Shown: positions 1-7,836, numbered from the stretch's first letter. The stretch is DNA of 17,137 bases from Acidimicrobiaceae bacterium (GCA_947490975.1 CANLHV010000015.1:1-17137); one strand, 5' to 3'. Notes: generated by a model not told the origin, from the sequence alone. Numbers and translations are program-made.

Positions 1-2186
1 AGCAAGTGAATTGCAATGTCGCCAACTTTGATTTCAGATTCGTCTTTGCCCGCGCCTTTGACACCGTCGTCAAGCATGATGTAACAAAACGGACACGCAG
101 TCGCGACACGAGTTGCACCAGTAGCGATCGCCTCGCGCGCACGCTCGTCGTTGACTTTGGTGCCGATGTCTTCTTCCATCCACATTCTTGCGCCACCAGC
201 ACCACAGCACATGCCCTTGGTGCCGTTGCGTGGCATCTCGACAATTTCGATGCCCTTGATCGAGCCAACTACTTTTCGTGGCGCAACATAAACATCGTTG
301 TGTCGACCCAAGTAGCACGAGTCGTGATAAGTGATGCGCTCTTCAAGCGTTGCATTGCTCACATCAAGCGTGCCTGCTTCGATTAAGTCTTCAAGCAACT
401 GTGAGTGGTGAATAACTTCGTAGTTGCCGCCCAACTGTGGGTATTCGTTTTTGAGCGTGTTGAAACAGTGCGGGCACTGCGTAATGATTTTGCGCACACC
501 CATCGTGTTGAGCATCTCGACGTTTGGCATCGCCAACATTTGAAACAGATATTCGTTGCCACTGCGACGCGCACTGTCGCCCGTGCACATTTCGCTCGGA
601 CCAAGAATCGCCACGTCAATGCCGGCTCGCTTCAGCAACTTGGCCATTGATTGCGTCACTTTTTTGTTTTTGTCGTCGAAACTGCCGGCGCAACCAACCC
701 AATACAAATATTCGCTCTTGAATGGCGCACCCGGGTCGAGAATTTCGACATCTAGATCTTTTGCCCATTCACCGCGATCGGTTTGGCTCATGCCCCAAGG
801 GTTGCCCTGGTTCTCCATCGAGCGGTATGCGTTGCCAAGTTGTGCCGGAAAGTTGCTTTCCATTAGCGACAAATAACGACGCATGTCGAGAATCTTGTCG
901 AGAATCTCAATGTTTACGGGGCAAATCTCGTCGCAGGCCTTGCAACTTGTGCACGACCAAATTTCTTCGGCGGTGATGCGCTCAAAAAGTGAGTTGGCGT
1001 TGACTTTGATTTCGCTGTCGGCACTCAATGGCGGAGAAACTTTGCCGCCCGGCGCATGACTCGCGGTGGCGGCCATAACTTCGCCACTCTTGAGAATGAT
1101 TTCGCGCGGATCAAGGGGCTTACCCGTTGCGTGTGCTGGGCAAACACTCGTGCAACGACCGCACATCGTGCAGGCATCAAGGTCAAGCAGTTGTTTCCAT
1201 GTGAATTCTTCGATCAAATTGACGCCGAACGATTCGAGAGATGTCTCGGTGAGGTTTGGCATTGCTTTCATTGCACCCTTAGGGCGTTCGCGATCTTTGA
1301 GATACATGTTGAGCGGTGAGGTGAACATGTGACGCAACATCGTGATCGGCAAAATCGCTAAGAACACGATGAAAGTCAAAACGTGCGCAACCCACCATCC
1401 TTGATGCCAAGTTGTCAATGTTGATGGGCTTGCATCGTTCACAAGTTGTGCGAGCGGATAACCAACCACGCTCCACTTTTCGTGGTCGAGGTTTACGCCC
1501 GCGGCTTGGCCTTGAGCGATGCGAAACATTTCTGCACCAAAACCTGTGACACCGATTGCCAACAACACACCGAGAATCAGTGCGTGTTCTGGTTTCGTCT
1601 TAATGCGAATGCGATAGGGGCGCTGCACATATCGGCGCAAAATCGCCCAAACGACGCCGGCAGTAAACACAACACCGGCAACATCGCCAACCAGTGCGTA
1701 ACCGCGATAAACATCGCCGTGCAAGAACTTGAGTGGCTCGGGCATTTGATGATCAATTTCGAGCACGGTTGTTACGCCGAGCAATACCAAGAAACCGAAA
1801 TAAATCATCGAGTGCATTAGGCCAGCGGCGCTATCGCGCAAAAGAGTGCGCATGTAAACACCAGAGCGATAGTCAGCAAGACGTCGCTTGACATTTTTTG
1901 GTGTTGTCTTGCGACGGTCTGGTGCGCCGCGCTCCCAGTTGCGAATTCGATCAGCGAACCGCAGCGAACCCCAGATCAACATCATCGGAATAACCGTGTA
2001 GAAGGCAACGACCAATGCAGTCGGTATGCCAGCGAAAACTTCGCGGTGAATTAGTGAGGTGCTTTTCCAGCCGGTCAACTGCGGCACGATGCCAGAAATC
2101 AACGTGAAAGTTCCGATGCCAACCCCGAAGGCAATCGAAAGTTGATATGGCTTGAAACGTTTTTTGACCGCAGTTTCAGTTGTCAT
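1..2186 (-). CDS. EtfD-like membrane Fe-S oxidoreductase (partial, C-terminus beyond window)
   Basis: I translated this frame by hand; it stays open for 728 codons and leaves the window before a stop. The first ~285 residues hold about six hydrophobic segments (near 17-36, 51-74, 121-141, 162-183, 203-222, 263-283), resembling the cytochrome b-type nitrate reductase gamma domain. A double [4Fe-4S] ferredoxin domain follows, with C339/C342/C345/C349 (CTMCGRC) and C412/C415/C418/C422 (CTSCKAC). Two CCG (DUF224, heterodisulfide reductase-like) domains come next, with C499, C534, C571/C574 and then C624, C660-C661 (CCGAGG), C698/C701. This is the architecture of mycobacterial EtfD (Rv0338c), which passes electrons from electron-transfer flavoprotein to the membrane quinone pool during fatty-acid oxidation; that role is inferred here. 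The ATG at 2186 has an AGGGG ribosome site about 10 bases upstream. It lies 46 bases behind the cNMP-binding gene on the same strand. The family is secure; the exact partner is less so. Confidence 0.9.
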   Translation of the reverse strand, partial: MTTETAVKKRFKPYQLSIAFGVGIGTFTLISGIVPQLTGWKSTSLIHREVFAGIPTALVVAFYTVIPMMLIWGSLRFADRIRNWERGAPDRRKTTPKNVKRRLADYRSGVYMRTLLRDSAAGLMHSMIYFGFLVLLGVTTVLEIDHQMPEPLKFLHGDVYRGYALVGDVAGVVFTAGVVWAILRRYVQRPYRIRIKTKPEHALILGVLLAIGVTGFGAEMFRIAQGQAAGVNLDHEKWSVVGYPLAQLVNDASPSTLTTWHQGWWVAHVLTFIVFLAILPITMLRHMFTSPLNMYLKDRERPKGAMKAMPNLTETSLESFGVNLIEEFTWKQLLDLDACTMCGRCTSVCPAHATGKPLDPREIILKSGEVMAATASHAPGGKVSPPLSADSEIKVNANSLFERITAEEIWSCTSCKACDEICPVNIEILDKILDMRRYLSLMESNFPAQLGNAYRSMENQGNPWGMSQTDRGEWAKDLDVEILDPGAPFKSEYLYWVGCAGSFDDKNKKVTQSMAKLLKRAGIDVAILGPSEMCTGDSARRSGNEYLFQMLAMPNVEMLNTMGVRKIITQCPHCFNTLKNEYPQLGGNYEVIHHSQLLEDLIEAGTLDVSNATLEERITYHDSCYLGRHNDVYVAPRKVVGSIKGIEIVEMPRNGTKGMCCGAGGARMWMEEDIGTKVNDERAREAIATGATRVATACPFCYIMLDDGVKGAGKDESEIKVGDIAIHL

Positions 2187-2232
2187 AATTTTGAGCACCC
2201 CTGATTATCGACTGGTACTCAGACTAGTTTTT

Positions 2233-2658
2233 TTAGCCGAAATACGCGCGATCCAAATCGCGAATGCGCAACGAGAGCGAGGCCAGCAACTTGTGTGTAA
2301 GTGCAGGCACTTTGTCGGTTAATCGCAAGAAGTTGCCGCGACCAATGACTAACAGCTGACACTCAGAGTCGCAAATAACAGTGGCCGTGCGTGGGCCGTG
2401 GTCAAGAAGCGAGAGTTCGCCGACGACCGAGCCTGTGCTGAGCGTTGCAACTTTTTTGCCGCCGCGCTTCACGGTGGCTTTGCCGCTCAGAATAATGAAT
2501 GCTTCTTTGCCGGGTTCACCTTGCTTGATCATCGTTGCACCTTTAGCCATCGTGACTCGGTCGCCTGCTTTGGCGATTCGCTCAAGATCTTTTGACGAGC
2601 ACGACGAAAAAAGCGGTGAATAGCGCAAATGTTTTAAAGAGTTTTTAAGTTCAGCCAT
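2233..2658 (-). CDS. Stand-alone cyclic-nucleotide-binding (CNB) domain protein
   Basis: A 141-residue protein made almost entirely of one CRP-type CNB domain. The phosphate-binding cassette is intact: GEL at 80-82, L84, then PRTATV at 89-94, with the expected glutamate (E81) and arginine (R90) that contact cyclic nucleotide. No helix-turn-helix, membrane segment or enzyme domain is attached, so it would have to act by protein contact. I chose the ATG at 2658, 10 bases after the gpmA stop; an upstream start at 2739 is open but would overlap gpmA by 71 bases and add non-domain residues. It sits between gpmA and the EtfD-like gene, probably in one transcript. A link between cAMP level and central metabolism or the neighbouring oxidoreductase is speculative. 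The domain call is firm, the function unknown. Confidence 0.85.
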   Translation of the reverse strand: MAELKNSLKHLRYSPLFSSCSSKDLERIAKAGDRVTMAKGATMIKQGEPGKEAFIILSGKATVKRGGKKVATLSTGSVVGELSLLDHGPRTATVICDSECQLLVIGRGNFLRLTDKVPALTHKLLASLSLRIRDLDRAYFG

Positions 2659-2668
2659 GCTTTGAATT

Positions 2669-3424
2669 CTAGTGATTTTCTGCGTTGCTCTGGTTGCTAA
2701 CTGCGTTAATCGCTGTGGCGATGGCCACTTGATCGCCAAGATAGCCAGCCGTGACGAGTTTCATCTGGTTCGAGAACTCATATTTTCGCGGTACCCCAGT
2801 TGGGATGTTGAATTTGGCGATCTGTTCTGGGCTCAAGTTTTCTATATGCATCACCAACGCGCGCAACGAATTGCCGTGGGCGGTGATCAGAACGTTTTTG
2901 TTGTTTCGCAACTCTCCGACAATATGTTGATCAAAAAACGGCACGACTCGAGCAACAACATCTTTAAGGCATTCGGTATTCGGTAAATCGTTTTGTGAGA
3001 TATTTCGATAACGCGGGTCGTTTCGCGGATGCTCTGGGCTTGATAAGTCGACTGGTGGCGGTGCAACATCAAAACTTCTACGCCACAAGTTTGTTTGCTC
3101 AACCCCGTATTTAAGCGTTGTTGCTTTTTTGTCGAGACCTTGCAACGCCCCGTAGTGACGTTCATTGAGTCGCCAGTCTTGTCGAACTTCAAGATCTGAC
3201 TGGCCGAGGGCTTCAAGCGTCAGTTGATTGGTTGCGATTGCTCGAGTTAAAAGCGAAGTGAAGACAACGTCAAATTTGACACCGGCTTGTTTAAGTGTTT
3301 CGCCTGCTTGTCTTGCTTCTCTCTCCCCTTTTGGCGTTAGCGCGACATCGTGCCAGCCAGTAAAAAGGTTGAGTTCATTCCATGTGCTTTGACCGTGCCG
3401 AAGCAGTACAAGCAACCCAGTCAT
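2669..3424 (-). CDS. gpmA: 2,3-bisphosphoglycerate-dependent phosphoglycerate mutase
   Basis: Interconverts 3-phosphoglycerate and 2-phosphoglycerate in glycolysis and gluconeogenesis, in the cytoplasm. The 251-residue length matches the cofactor-dependent family. The catalytic phospho-histidine lies in LLRHGQSTWN (H10), followed by NLFTGW (19-24). R61, E88 (in NERHYG) and H183 (in AHGNSLRAL) match the other active-site residues of the E. coli enzyme at nearly the same numbering. The open frame extends 67 codons further upstream, but family proteins start at MTGLLVLLRHG, so I place the start at 3424. That leaves a 52-base divergent intergenic region shared with rbsK. It is the first gene of a probable operon with the CNB protein and the EtfD-like oxidoreductase. 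Confidence 0.96.
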   Translation of the reverse strand: MTGLLVLLRHGQSTWNELNLFTGWHDVALTPKGEREARQAGETLKQAGVKFDVVFTSLLTRAIATNQLTLEALGQSDLEVRQDWRLNERHYGALQGLDKKATTLKYGVEQTNLWRRSFDVAPPPVDLSSPEHPRNDPRYRNISQNDLPNTECLKDVVARVVPFFDQHIVGELRNNKNVLITAHGNSLRALVMHIENLSPEQIAKFNIPTGVPRKYEFSNQMKLVTAGYLGDQVAIATAINAVSNQSNAENH

Positions 3425-3476
3425 TGATGCCTCACAAACTAAATCGTATGCGTAAAAACGCTGTAACAATGGATGT
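3425..3476. promoter_or_regulatory. Divergent gpmA / rbsK promoter region
   Basis: These 52 bases separate two divergent start codons, so both promoters must lie here or inside the opposite gene. On the minus strand TTGTTA and TACGAT, 15 bases apart, are a weak promoter candidate for gpmA. The plus strand has TAACAAT shortly before the rbsK ATG, and no good ribosome site. A short perfect inverted repeat, GCGT-AAAA-ACGC, lies at 3450-3461 and could be an operator. None of these assignments is strong. Confidence 0.35.
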
Positions 3477-4370
3477 ATGAGTTCAAGTAGTTCGACAGGT
3501 TTTGACGTCGTCGTTGTTGGTTCGGCCAATCTCGATCTTGTTGCGCGAACGACTCGGTTACCAAAACCAGGCGAAACGGTTTCTGGTTCACATTTTTTCG
3601 AAGCCTGCGGCGGCAAAGGCGTCAATCAAGCAATCGCCGCCGCTCGTGCCGGTGCGCGTACGGCGTTTATTGGTGCGCTCGGTCGCGATCATGCGGGCGA
3701 AACTTTGCTTGCTGCGCTAGTCAAAGACGGCGTTGATGTTTCTGCGGTGCAACGAGTAACAGCACCAACTGGTCGTGCCTTAATTGGTGTCAGCGATGAC
3801 GGTGAAAATTCGATCATTGTTGTACCCGGCGCAAATCACGCGATCAGTATTGACGACATTGAAAAACACAAAACGTTAATTTCTTCGGCAAAAGTTTTGT
3901 TGTGTCAATTAGAAGTGCCGTTGTCAGTTGTGCAACACGCATTTGAACTTGCAGGATCATCAACGACACGCATCTTGAATCCCGCACCCGCCCAGGCACT
4001 TTCTAATTCGTTGCTTGGTGTGGTCGACATCATCACCCCCAACGAACATGAAGTTGAACTTTTGGGTGGCGCAAGCAAATTGCTAAGCCTTGGCGTCAAG
4101 ACGGTGATTGTCACTCAAGGTGAAAAGGGCGCGATCGTCGTCGATGCGAGTGGCGAAAGGCAGGTTGATCCATTTAAAGTCACGCCTGTTGACACAACGG
4201 GGGCCGGAGACGCTTTTTGTGGCATGCTGGCTGCCCGCCTGGCAACAGGTGAATCAATGACGGCTGCGCTTCGAGCGGCTGTGATTTCCGGGGCTTTGGC
4301 CACTCAAACCGAGGGTGCCGTGCCGTCATTACCCATATGGAGTATGGTAAAAATCAAACTTGAGTCGTAG
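3477..4370 (+). CDS. rbsK: Ribokinase (PfkB family sugar kinase)
   Basis: Phosphorylates ribose to ribose 5-phosphate with ATP, feeding the pentose phosphate and nucleotide pathways. The 297-residue protein has the PfkB features in order: the N-terminal sugar-binding strand VVGSANLDL (14-22), GGKGVNQ (45-51), LNPAPA (167-172), TPNE (187-190), and the ATP/anion-hole motif DTTGAGDAF (239-247) with catalytic D245. NPAPA and TPNE together favour ribokinase over fructokinase or adenosine kinase, but substrate cannot be proven from sequence. It is divergent from gpmA and 118 bases upstream of dnaK. Its last codons double as the left half of the HspR operator, so the rbsK 3' end is constrained by dnaK control. 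A functional link to the heat-shock genes is not implied. Confidence 0.88.
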   Translation: MSSSSSTGFDVVVVGSANLDLVARTTRLPKPGETVSGSHFFEACGGKGVNQAIAAARAGARTAFIGALGRDHAGETLLAALVKDGVDVSAVQRVTAPTGRALIGVSDDGENSIIVVPGANHAISIDDIEKHKTLISSAKVLLCQLEVPLSVVQHAFELAGSSTTRILNPAPAQALSNSLLGVVDIITPNEHEVELLGGASKLLSLGVKTVIVTQGEKGAIVVDASGERQVDPFKVTPVDTTGAGDAFCGMLAARLATGESMTAALRAAVISGALATQTEGAVPSLPIWSMVKIKLES

Positions 4371-4379
4371 TGACTAAGG
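4359..4379 (+). promoter_or_regulatory. HAIR operator (HspR binding site) upstream of dnaK
   Basis: The sequence is CTTGAGT, seven bases, then ACTAAGG. The known HAIR consensus in actinobacteria is CTTGAGT-N7-ACTCAAG. The left half is perfect, the spacing exact and the right half matches 5 of 7. It overlaps the rbsK stop codon (4368-4370) and lies 16 bases upstream of the proposed -35 of dnaK. As hspR is the last gene of this operon, this would be the autoregulatory site where HspR, with DnaK as co-repressor, shuts the operon off outside heat stress. Confidence 0.75.
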
Positions 4380-4395
4380 TTTCATGCCTCAGAGG

Positions 4396-4424
4396 TTGTA
4401 AAGACTCGTGGCGCGGCTTATCGT
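4396..4424 (+). promoter_or_regulatory. Candidate dnaK promoter
   Basis: TTGTAA at 4396-4401 and TATCGT at 4419-4424 are separated by 17 bases, matching a housekeeping sigma-factor promoter with some mismatches. Transcription would begin near 4431, just at the base of the following stem-loop. A perfect TTGACA at 4449-4454 was considered as an alternative -35, but no acceptable -10 follows it. Confidence 0.4.
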
Positions 4425-4431
4425 AATTTGC

Positions 4432-4457
4432 GCCTGCCAAAACCCCCTTTGACAGGC
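4432..4457 (+). promoter_or_regulatory. Stem-loop in the dnaK leader
   Basis: Two 10-base arms, GCCTGCCAAA and TTTGACAGGC, are complementary at nine of ten positions and enclose a six-base loop (ACCCCC). If transcription starts near 4431, this hairpin forms the very 5' end of the dnaK mRNA. It ends 31 bases before the start codon and leaves the ribosome site free. It could protect the transcript from decay, act as a temperature-responsive element, or be a protein-binding site in DNA. No T-run follows, so it is not an ordinary terminator. Confidence 0.5.
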
Positions 4458-4488
4458 ATTTAAACGAGTCAAACCAAACGGAGAAAAA

Positions 4489-6333
4489 ATGTCAAAAGCA
4501 GTCGGAATCGACCTCGGCACAACCAACTCGGTTGTTTGCGTACTTGAAGCAGGCGAGCCAGTAGTTGTACCAAACTCAGAAGGTTCACGCACCACCCCAT
4601 CGGTTGTTGCGTTTTCAAAAGGCGGAGACGTACTTGTCGGCGAAGTAGCCAAGCGTCAAGCGATCACCAACACCGAGCGCACATTTCGCAGCATCAAGCG
4701 ACACATGGGTTCGAATTGGACATCCACCGACATCGACGGCAAAAAATACACGCCACAAGAAATCAGCGCACGCACTTTGATGAAACTCAAACGCGACGCC
4801 GAGGCATATCTCGGTGCGTCAGTAACGCAAGCGGTTATCACCGTGCCTGCATATTTCGACGACGCACAACGCACTGCAACAAAAGAAGCTGGCCAGATCG
4901 CCGGTCTCGAAGTTTTGCGGATCATCAACGAGCCGACTGCGGCAGCACTCGCGTACGGGCTCGACAAGGGCAGCGAAGATGAAACAATTCTTGTTTTCGA
5001 CCTTGGCGGTGGCACATTCGACGTCAGCGTTCTCGAAATTGGTGACGGCGTTTTCGAAGTAAAGAGCACTCACGGCGACACCCACCTGGGCGGCGACGAC
5101 TGGGACCAACGCGTTATCGACTGGCTGGTAAAAGAATTTAAGTCGGCACACGGTGTCGATCTCGGCACAGACCGCATGGCGTTGCAACGACTAAAAGAAG
5201 CTGCAGAAAAAGCAAAGATCGAATTGTCGCAAGTTCAGCAAACGCAAATCAATTTGCCGTTCATAACTGCAACACCAAGTGGTCCGCTGCATCTTGATGT
5301 CTCTTTGTCTCGTTCGAAGTTTCAAGAGATGACCAACGATTTGCTTGAGCGTTGTCGCAAGCCGTTCGAACAAGCAATCACAGATGCGGGCATCACAAAG
5401 AGTCAGATTAAGCACGTCATTTTGGTGGGCGGTTCAACCCGTATGCCAGCAGTGCTCGATTTGATTCAGTCGCTCACAGGCAAAGAGCCAAATCGCTCGG
5501 TTAACCCTGACGAAGTTGTTGCCGCGGGCGCTGCGATTCAAGCCGGTGTTCTGCGTGGCGACGTCAAAGATGTTTTATTGCTCGACGTAACACCGTTGTC
5601 GCTTGGCATTGAAACAAAAGGTGGCGTGATGACCAAACTCATTGAGCGCAATACGACGATTCCGACGCGTCGCACCGAAGTGTTTTCGACAGCCGAAGAC
5701 ATGCAGCCTTCCGTAGAAATTCATGTGCTGCAAGGCGAGCGCGAGATGGCGAGTTACAACAAGACTCTTGGCAAGTTCCAACTTGTCGATCTGCCACCAG
5801 CACCACGTGGTGTCCCACAAATTGAAGTCACATTCGACATCGATGCCAACGGCATCGTGCATGTGTCGGCAAAAGATCGTGGCACCAACAAAGAACAATC
5901 CATGACGATCACCGGTCAGTCATCACTTTCAAAAGATGACATCAGCAAGATGGTCAAAGACGCTGAAGCGCACGCCGAAGATGACAAGAAGCGGCGCGAA
6001 GAAGCAGAAGTTCGCAACAATGCCGATTCGTTGGTCTACCAAACCGAAAAAGTTTTGCGCGAACAAGGCGACAAGTTGACCGCCGAAGACAAGTCAGCCG
6101 TCGAAGGCCCGCTTGCAGATTTGCGCTCAGCGCTAAACGGCAGCGACACCGACACAATCAAAAACGCGACCGAAAAGTTGATGACTGCTAGCCAGGCTTT
6201 CAGTCAAAAACTTTATGAAGCGGCGTCACGCGATGCGAACGCGGCCGGCACATCTGCTTCTGGTCAACAATCGGGCACCAACGATTCAGACATCGTTGAT
6301 GCCGAAATTGTTGATGAAAAAGACTCTGAGTAG
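4489..6333 (+). CDS. dnaK: Chaperone DnaK (Hsp70)
   Basis: ATP-driven cytoplasmic chaperone that binds unfolded segments and, with DnaJ and GrpE, refolds proteins. The 614 residues carry all Hsp70 signatures: GIDLGTTNS (6-14), the catalytic lysine K70, DLGGGTFD (171-178), the autophosphorylated threonine in GDTHLGGDD (T198), and LVGGSTRMP (312-320). The inter-domain linker DVLLLD (361-366) leads to the substrate-binding domain and an acidic tail ending in VDAEIVDEKDSE. The ATG is well placed behind GGAG. It is the first gene of dnaK-grpE-dnaJ-hspR, 9 bases before grpE, under a HAIR operator. In actinobacteria DnaK also serves as co-repressor with HspR, which closes a feedback loop within this operon. 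Confidence 0.98.
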   Translation: MSKAVGIDLGTTNSVVCVLEAGEPVVVPNSEGSRTTPSVVAFSKGGDVLVGEVAKRQAITNTERTFRSIKRHMGSNWTSTDIDGKKYTPQEISARTLMKLKRDAEAYLGASVTQAVITVPAYFDDAQRTATKEAGQIAGLEVLRIINEPTAAALAYGLDKGSEDETILVFDLGGGTFDVSVLEIGDGVFEVKSTHGDTHLGGDDWDQRVIDWLVKEFKSAHGVDLGTDRMALQRLKEAAEKAKIELSQVQQTQINLPFITATPSGPLHLDVSLSRSKFQEMTNDLLERCRKPFEQAITDAGITKSQIKHVILVGGSTRMPAVLDLIQSLTGKEPNRSVNPDEVVAAGAAIQAGVLRGDVKDVLLLDVTPLSLGIETKGGVMTKLIERNTTIPTRRTEVFSTAEDMQPSVEIHVLQGEREMASYNKTLGKFQLVDLPPAPRGVPQIEVTFDIDANGIVHVSAKDRGTNKEQSMTITGQSSLSKDDISKMVKDAEAHAEDDKKRREEAEVRNNADSLVYQTEKVLREQGDKLTAEDKSAVEGPLADLRSALNGSDTDTIKNATEKLMTASQAFSQKLYEAASRDANAAGTSASGQQSGTNDSDIVDAEIVDEKDSE

Positions 6334-6342
6334 TAATTCGTT

Positions 6343-6831
6343 ATGACTGACGAGAAGGCAGAGATTTCGAGCGAAGAGCTCAGCGTTGATGCACTTGTCG
6401 AACAACTGACCAAAGAGCGCGACGAATTTAAAGACATTGCCTTGCGTGTGCAGGCAGAGTTCGAGAATTATCGCAAGCGTTCTGCGACTCAGTTGGTTGA
6501 CGAGTCAGATCGCAACGCAGGTCGCATCGTCGAGAGTTTGCTCTCGGCCCTTGATGCCTGCGAAGCCGCAATGAGTCACGGTGTTTCTGGCATTGAGCCG
6601 ATTTTCAGCTCACTTTTGACGGCGCTACAAAAGCAAGGTCTCGAGGTTTTGAATCTTGTTGACACGGTTTTTGATCCGAGCGTTGCCGATGCAGTTGTTC
6701 ATGAACCAGCAGATGACGTTGCAGCAAGCGATGGCGCCGCATCTGAGACTCGTGTGGTCGAAGTGTTGCGCACTGGCTATCTCTGGAAAGGTCGCGTACT
6801 TCGCGCCGCCATGGTGAAAGTCAAGGGATAA
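6343..6831 (+). CDS. grpE: Nucleotide exchange factor GrpE
   Basis: Releases ADP from DnaK and so resets the chaperone cycle; it acts as a dimer. The protein has 162 residues, at the short end for the family. A charged N-terminal helix contains FENYRKR (40-46), a usual GrpE motif at the coiled-coil stalk. The beta domain ends in VVEVLRTGYLWKGRVLRAAM (138-157), the characteristic C-terminal signature. The usual LPVxDNLxRA segment is represented by a divergent LLSALDACEAAM (66-77). The start lies 9 bases after the dnaK stop with no strong ribosome site, suggesting translational coupling to dnaK. The assignment is secure from the sequence and its position. Confidence 0.95.
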   Translation: MTDEKAEISSEELSVDALVEQLTKERDEFKDIALRVQAEFENYRKRSATQLVDESDRNAGRIVESLLSALDACEAAMSHGVSGIEPIFSSLLTALQKQGLEVLNLVDTVFDPSVADAVVHEPADDVAASDGAASETRVVEVLRTGYLWKGRVLRAAMVKVKG

Positions 6832-6846
6832 CAAAGGCGTCGTGCA

Positions 6847-7806
6847 ATGACTGCACAGCGTGAATGGTTCGAAAAAGATTATTACGCCGTTCTCGGCGTT
6901 TCTAAGACTGCGACCGATAAAGAAATCACAAAGACTTATCGCAAGCTCGCGCGCAAATATCACCCTGACACAAACCCGAATAACACGACTGCTGAGAACA
7001 AATTTAAAGAAATCTCTGCTGCCTATGACGTGCTCGGCGACGATAAACGACGAAAAGAATATGACGAAGTGCGTCGCGCTGGTCCTTCGGCATTCGGTAT
7101 GCATGGCGGTGGTGCCGGACAACCTGGTTTCAATGGCGGGCAACCATTTGATATGGGTGGCGCCGATATCAGCGACCTGATTAGTCAAATGTTCGGTGGG
7201 CGCGGCGGTCGATCGCGCAATGGTGTTGATCCTCGTCGTGGTGTTGACCTTGAGGCGACTCTCGATCTCAGTTTTGTCGACGCCGTCTATGGCATGACAA
7301 CATCTTTGCGACTTTCGACAGATTCCGAAAAATCGCCGCGCGAAGTCAACGTGCGAATTCCTGCTGGCGTCGACAACGGCCAGAGAATTCGCATTAAAGG
7401 TCGTGGTGAACCGGGGCGCAGTGGTGGTCCTGCGGGTGATTTGTTTATTACGTGCAATGTTGCGACCCACCATTTGTTCGGCCGTGAAGGAAAGAACTTG
7501 ACGTTGCAATTGCCGATTACTTTTACAGAAGCAGCGCTCGGGGCAAACATTGACGTGCCAACGCTTGATGGCTCAACAGTCACATTGCGTGTCAAACCCG
7601 GCACTCAGTCTGGTTCACGACATCGAGTAAAAGGCAAAGGCATTAGTTCTGCTGGCACAGATGGCGATTTGATTGTCACCGTTGAAGTTGTCGTGCCAAA
7701 AGATTTGACAAACAAGCAACAAAAACTCATCGAGCAACTTGCTGAAATTTCAGATGAGTCGCCTCGCAGCCATTTGTTTTCGGGGATCAAAAATGAAAAA
7801 CGTTAA
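6847..7806 (+). CDS. dnaJ: J-domain co-chaperone, DnaJ/CbpA type without zinc finger
   Basis: Stimulates DnaK ATPase and delivers substrates. The 319 residues comprise a J domain (about 10-75, HPD at 39-41), a Gly/Phe-rich linker (about 82-124) and the two beta-barrel C-terminal domains (about 130-290). The four CxxCxGxG zinc-binding repeats of canonical type A DnaJ are absent: where they would be inserted, between VDAVYG and the SPREVNVRIPAG strand, only about 12 residues remain, and the whole protein has a single cysteine (C203). It is therefore a type B J-protein, although it occupies the operon position normally held by zinc-finger DnaJ1. AAAGG lies upstream of the ATG, 15 bases after the grpE stop. 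It is called dnaJ by position; cbpA-like is an equally fair name. Confidence 0.93.
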   Translation: MTAQREWFEKDYYAVLGVSKTATDKEITKTYRKLARKYHPDTNPNNTTAENKFKEISAAYDVLGDDKRRKEYDEVRRAGPSAFGMHGGGAGQPGFNGGQPFDMGGADISDLISQMFGGRGGRSRNGVDPRRGVDLEATLDLSFVDAVYGMTTSLRLSTDSEKSPREVNVRIPAGVDNGQRIRIKGRGEPGRSGGPAGDLFITCNVATHHLFGREGKNLTLQLPITFTEAALGANIDVPTLDGSTVTLRVKPGTQSGSRHRVKGKGISSAGTDGDLIVTVEVVVPKDLTNKQQKLIEQLAEISDESPRSHLFSGIKNEKR

Positions 7807-7836
7807 TTTCTCAAGCTATTCAGAAAGGCATTAACC

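Noticed and set aside
6..1820. Several plus-strand open frames in the first 1.8 kb
   Set aside because: All lie antisense to the EtfD-like gene, whose minus-strand frame is open throughout and full of conserved Fe-S motifs.
4449..4454. Perfect TTGACA as the dnaK -35
   Set aside because: No acceptable -10 lies 16-18 bases downstream, and the start would fall at the ribosome site; it is part of the stem-loop arm.
6625..7509. Long open frame (294 codons) on the minus strand opposite grpE and dnaJ
   Set aside because: Composition is that of a shadow frame (many Thr, Arg, Cys, Phe runs, no motif), and it lies over two certain genes.
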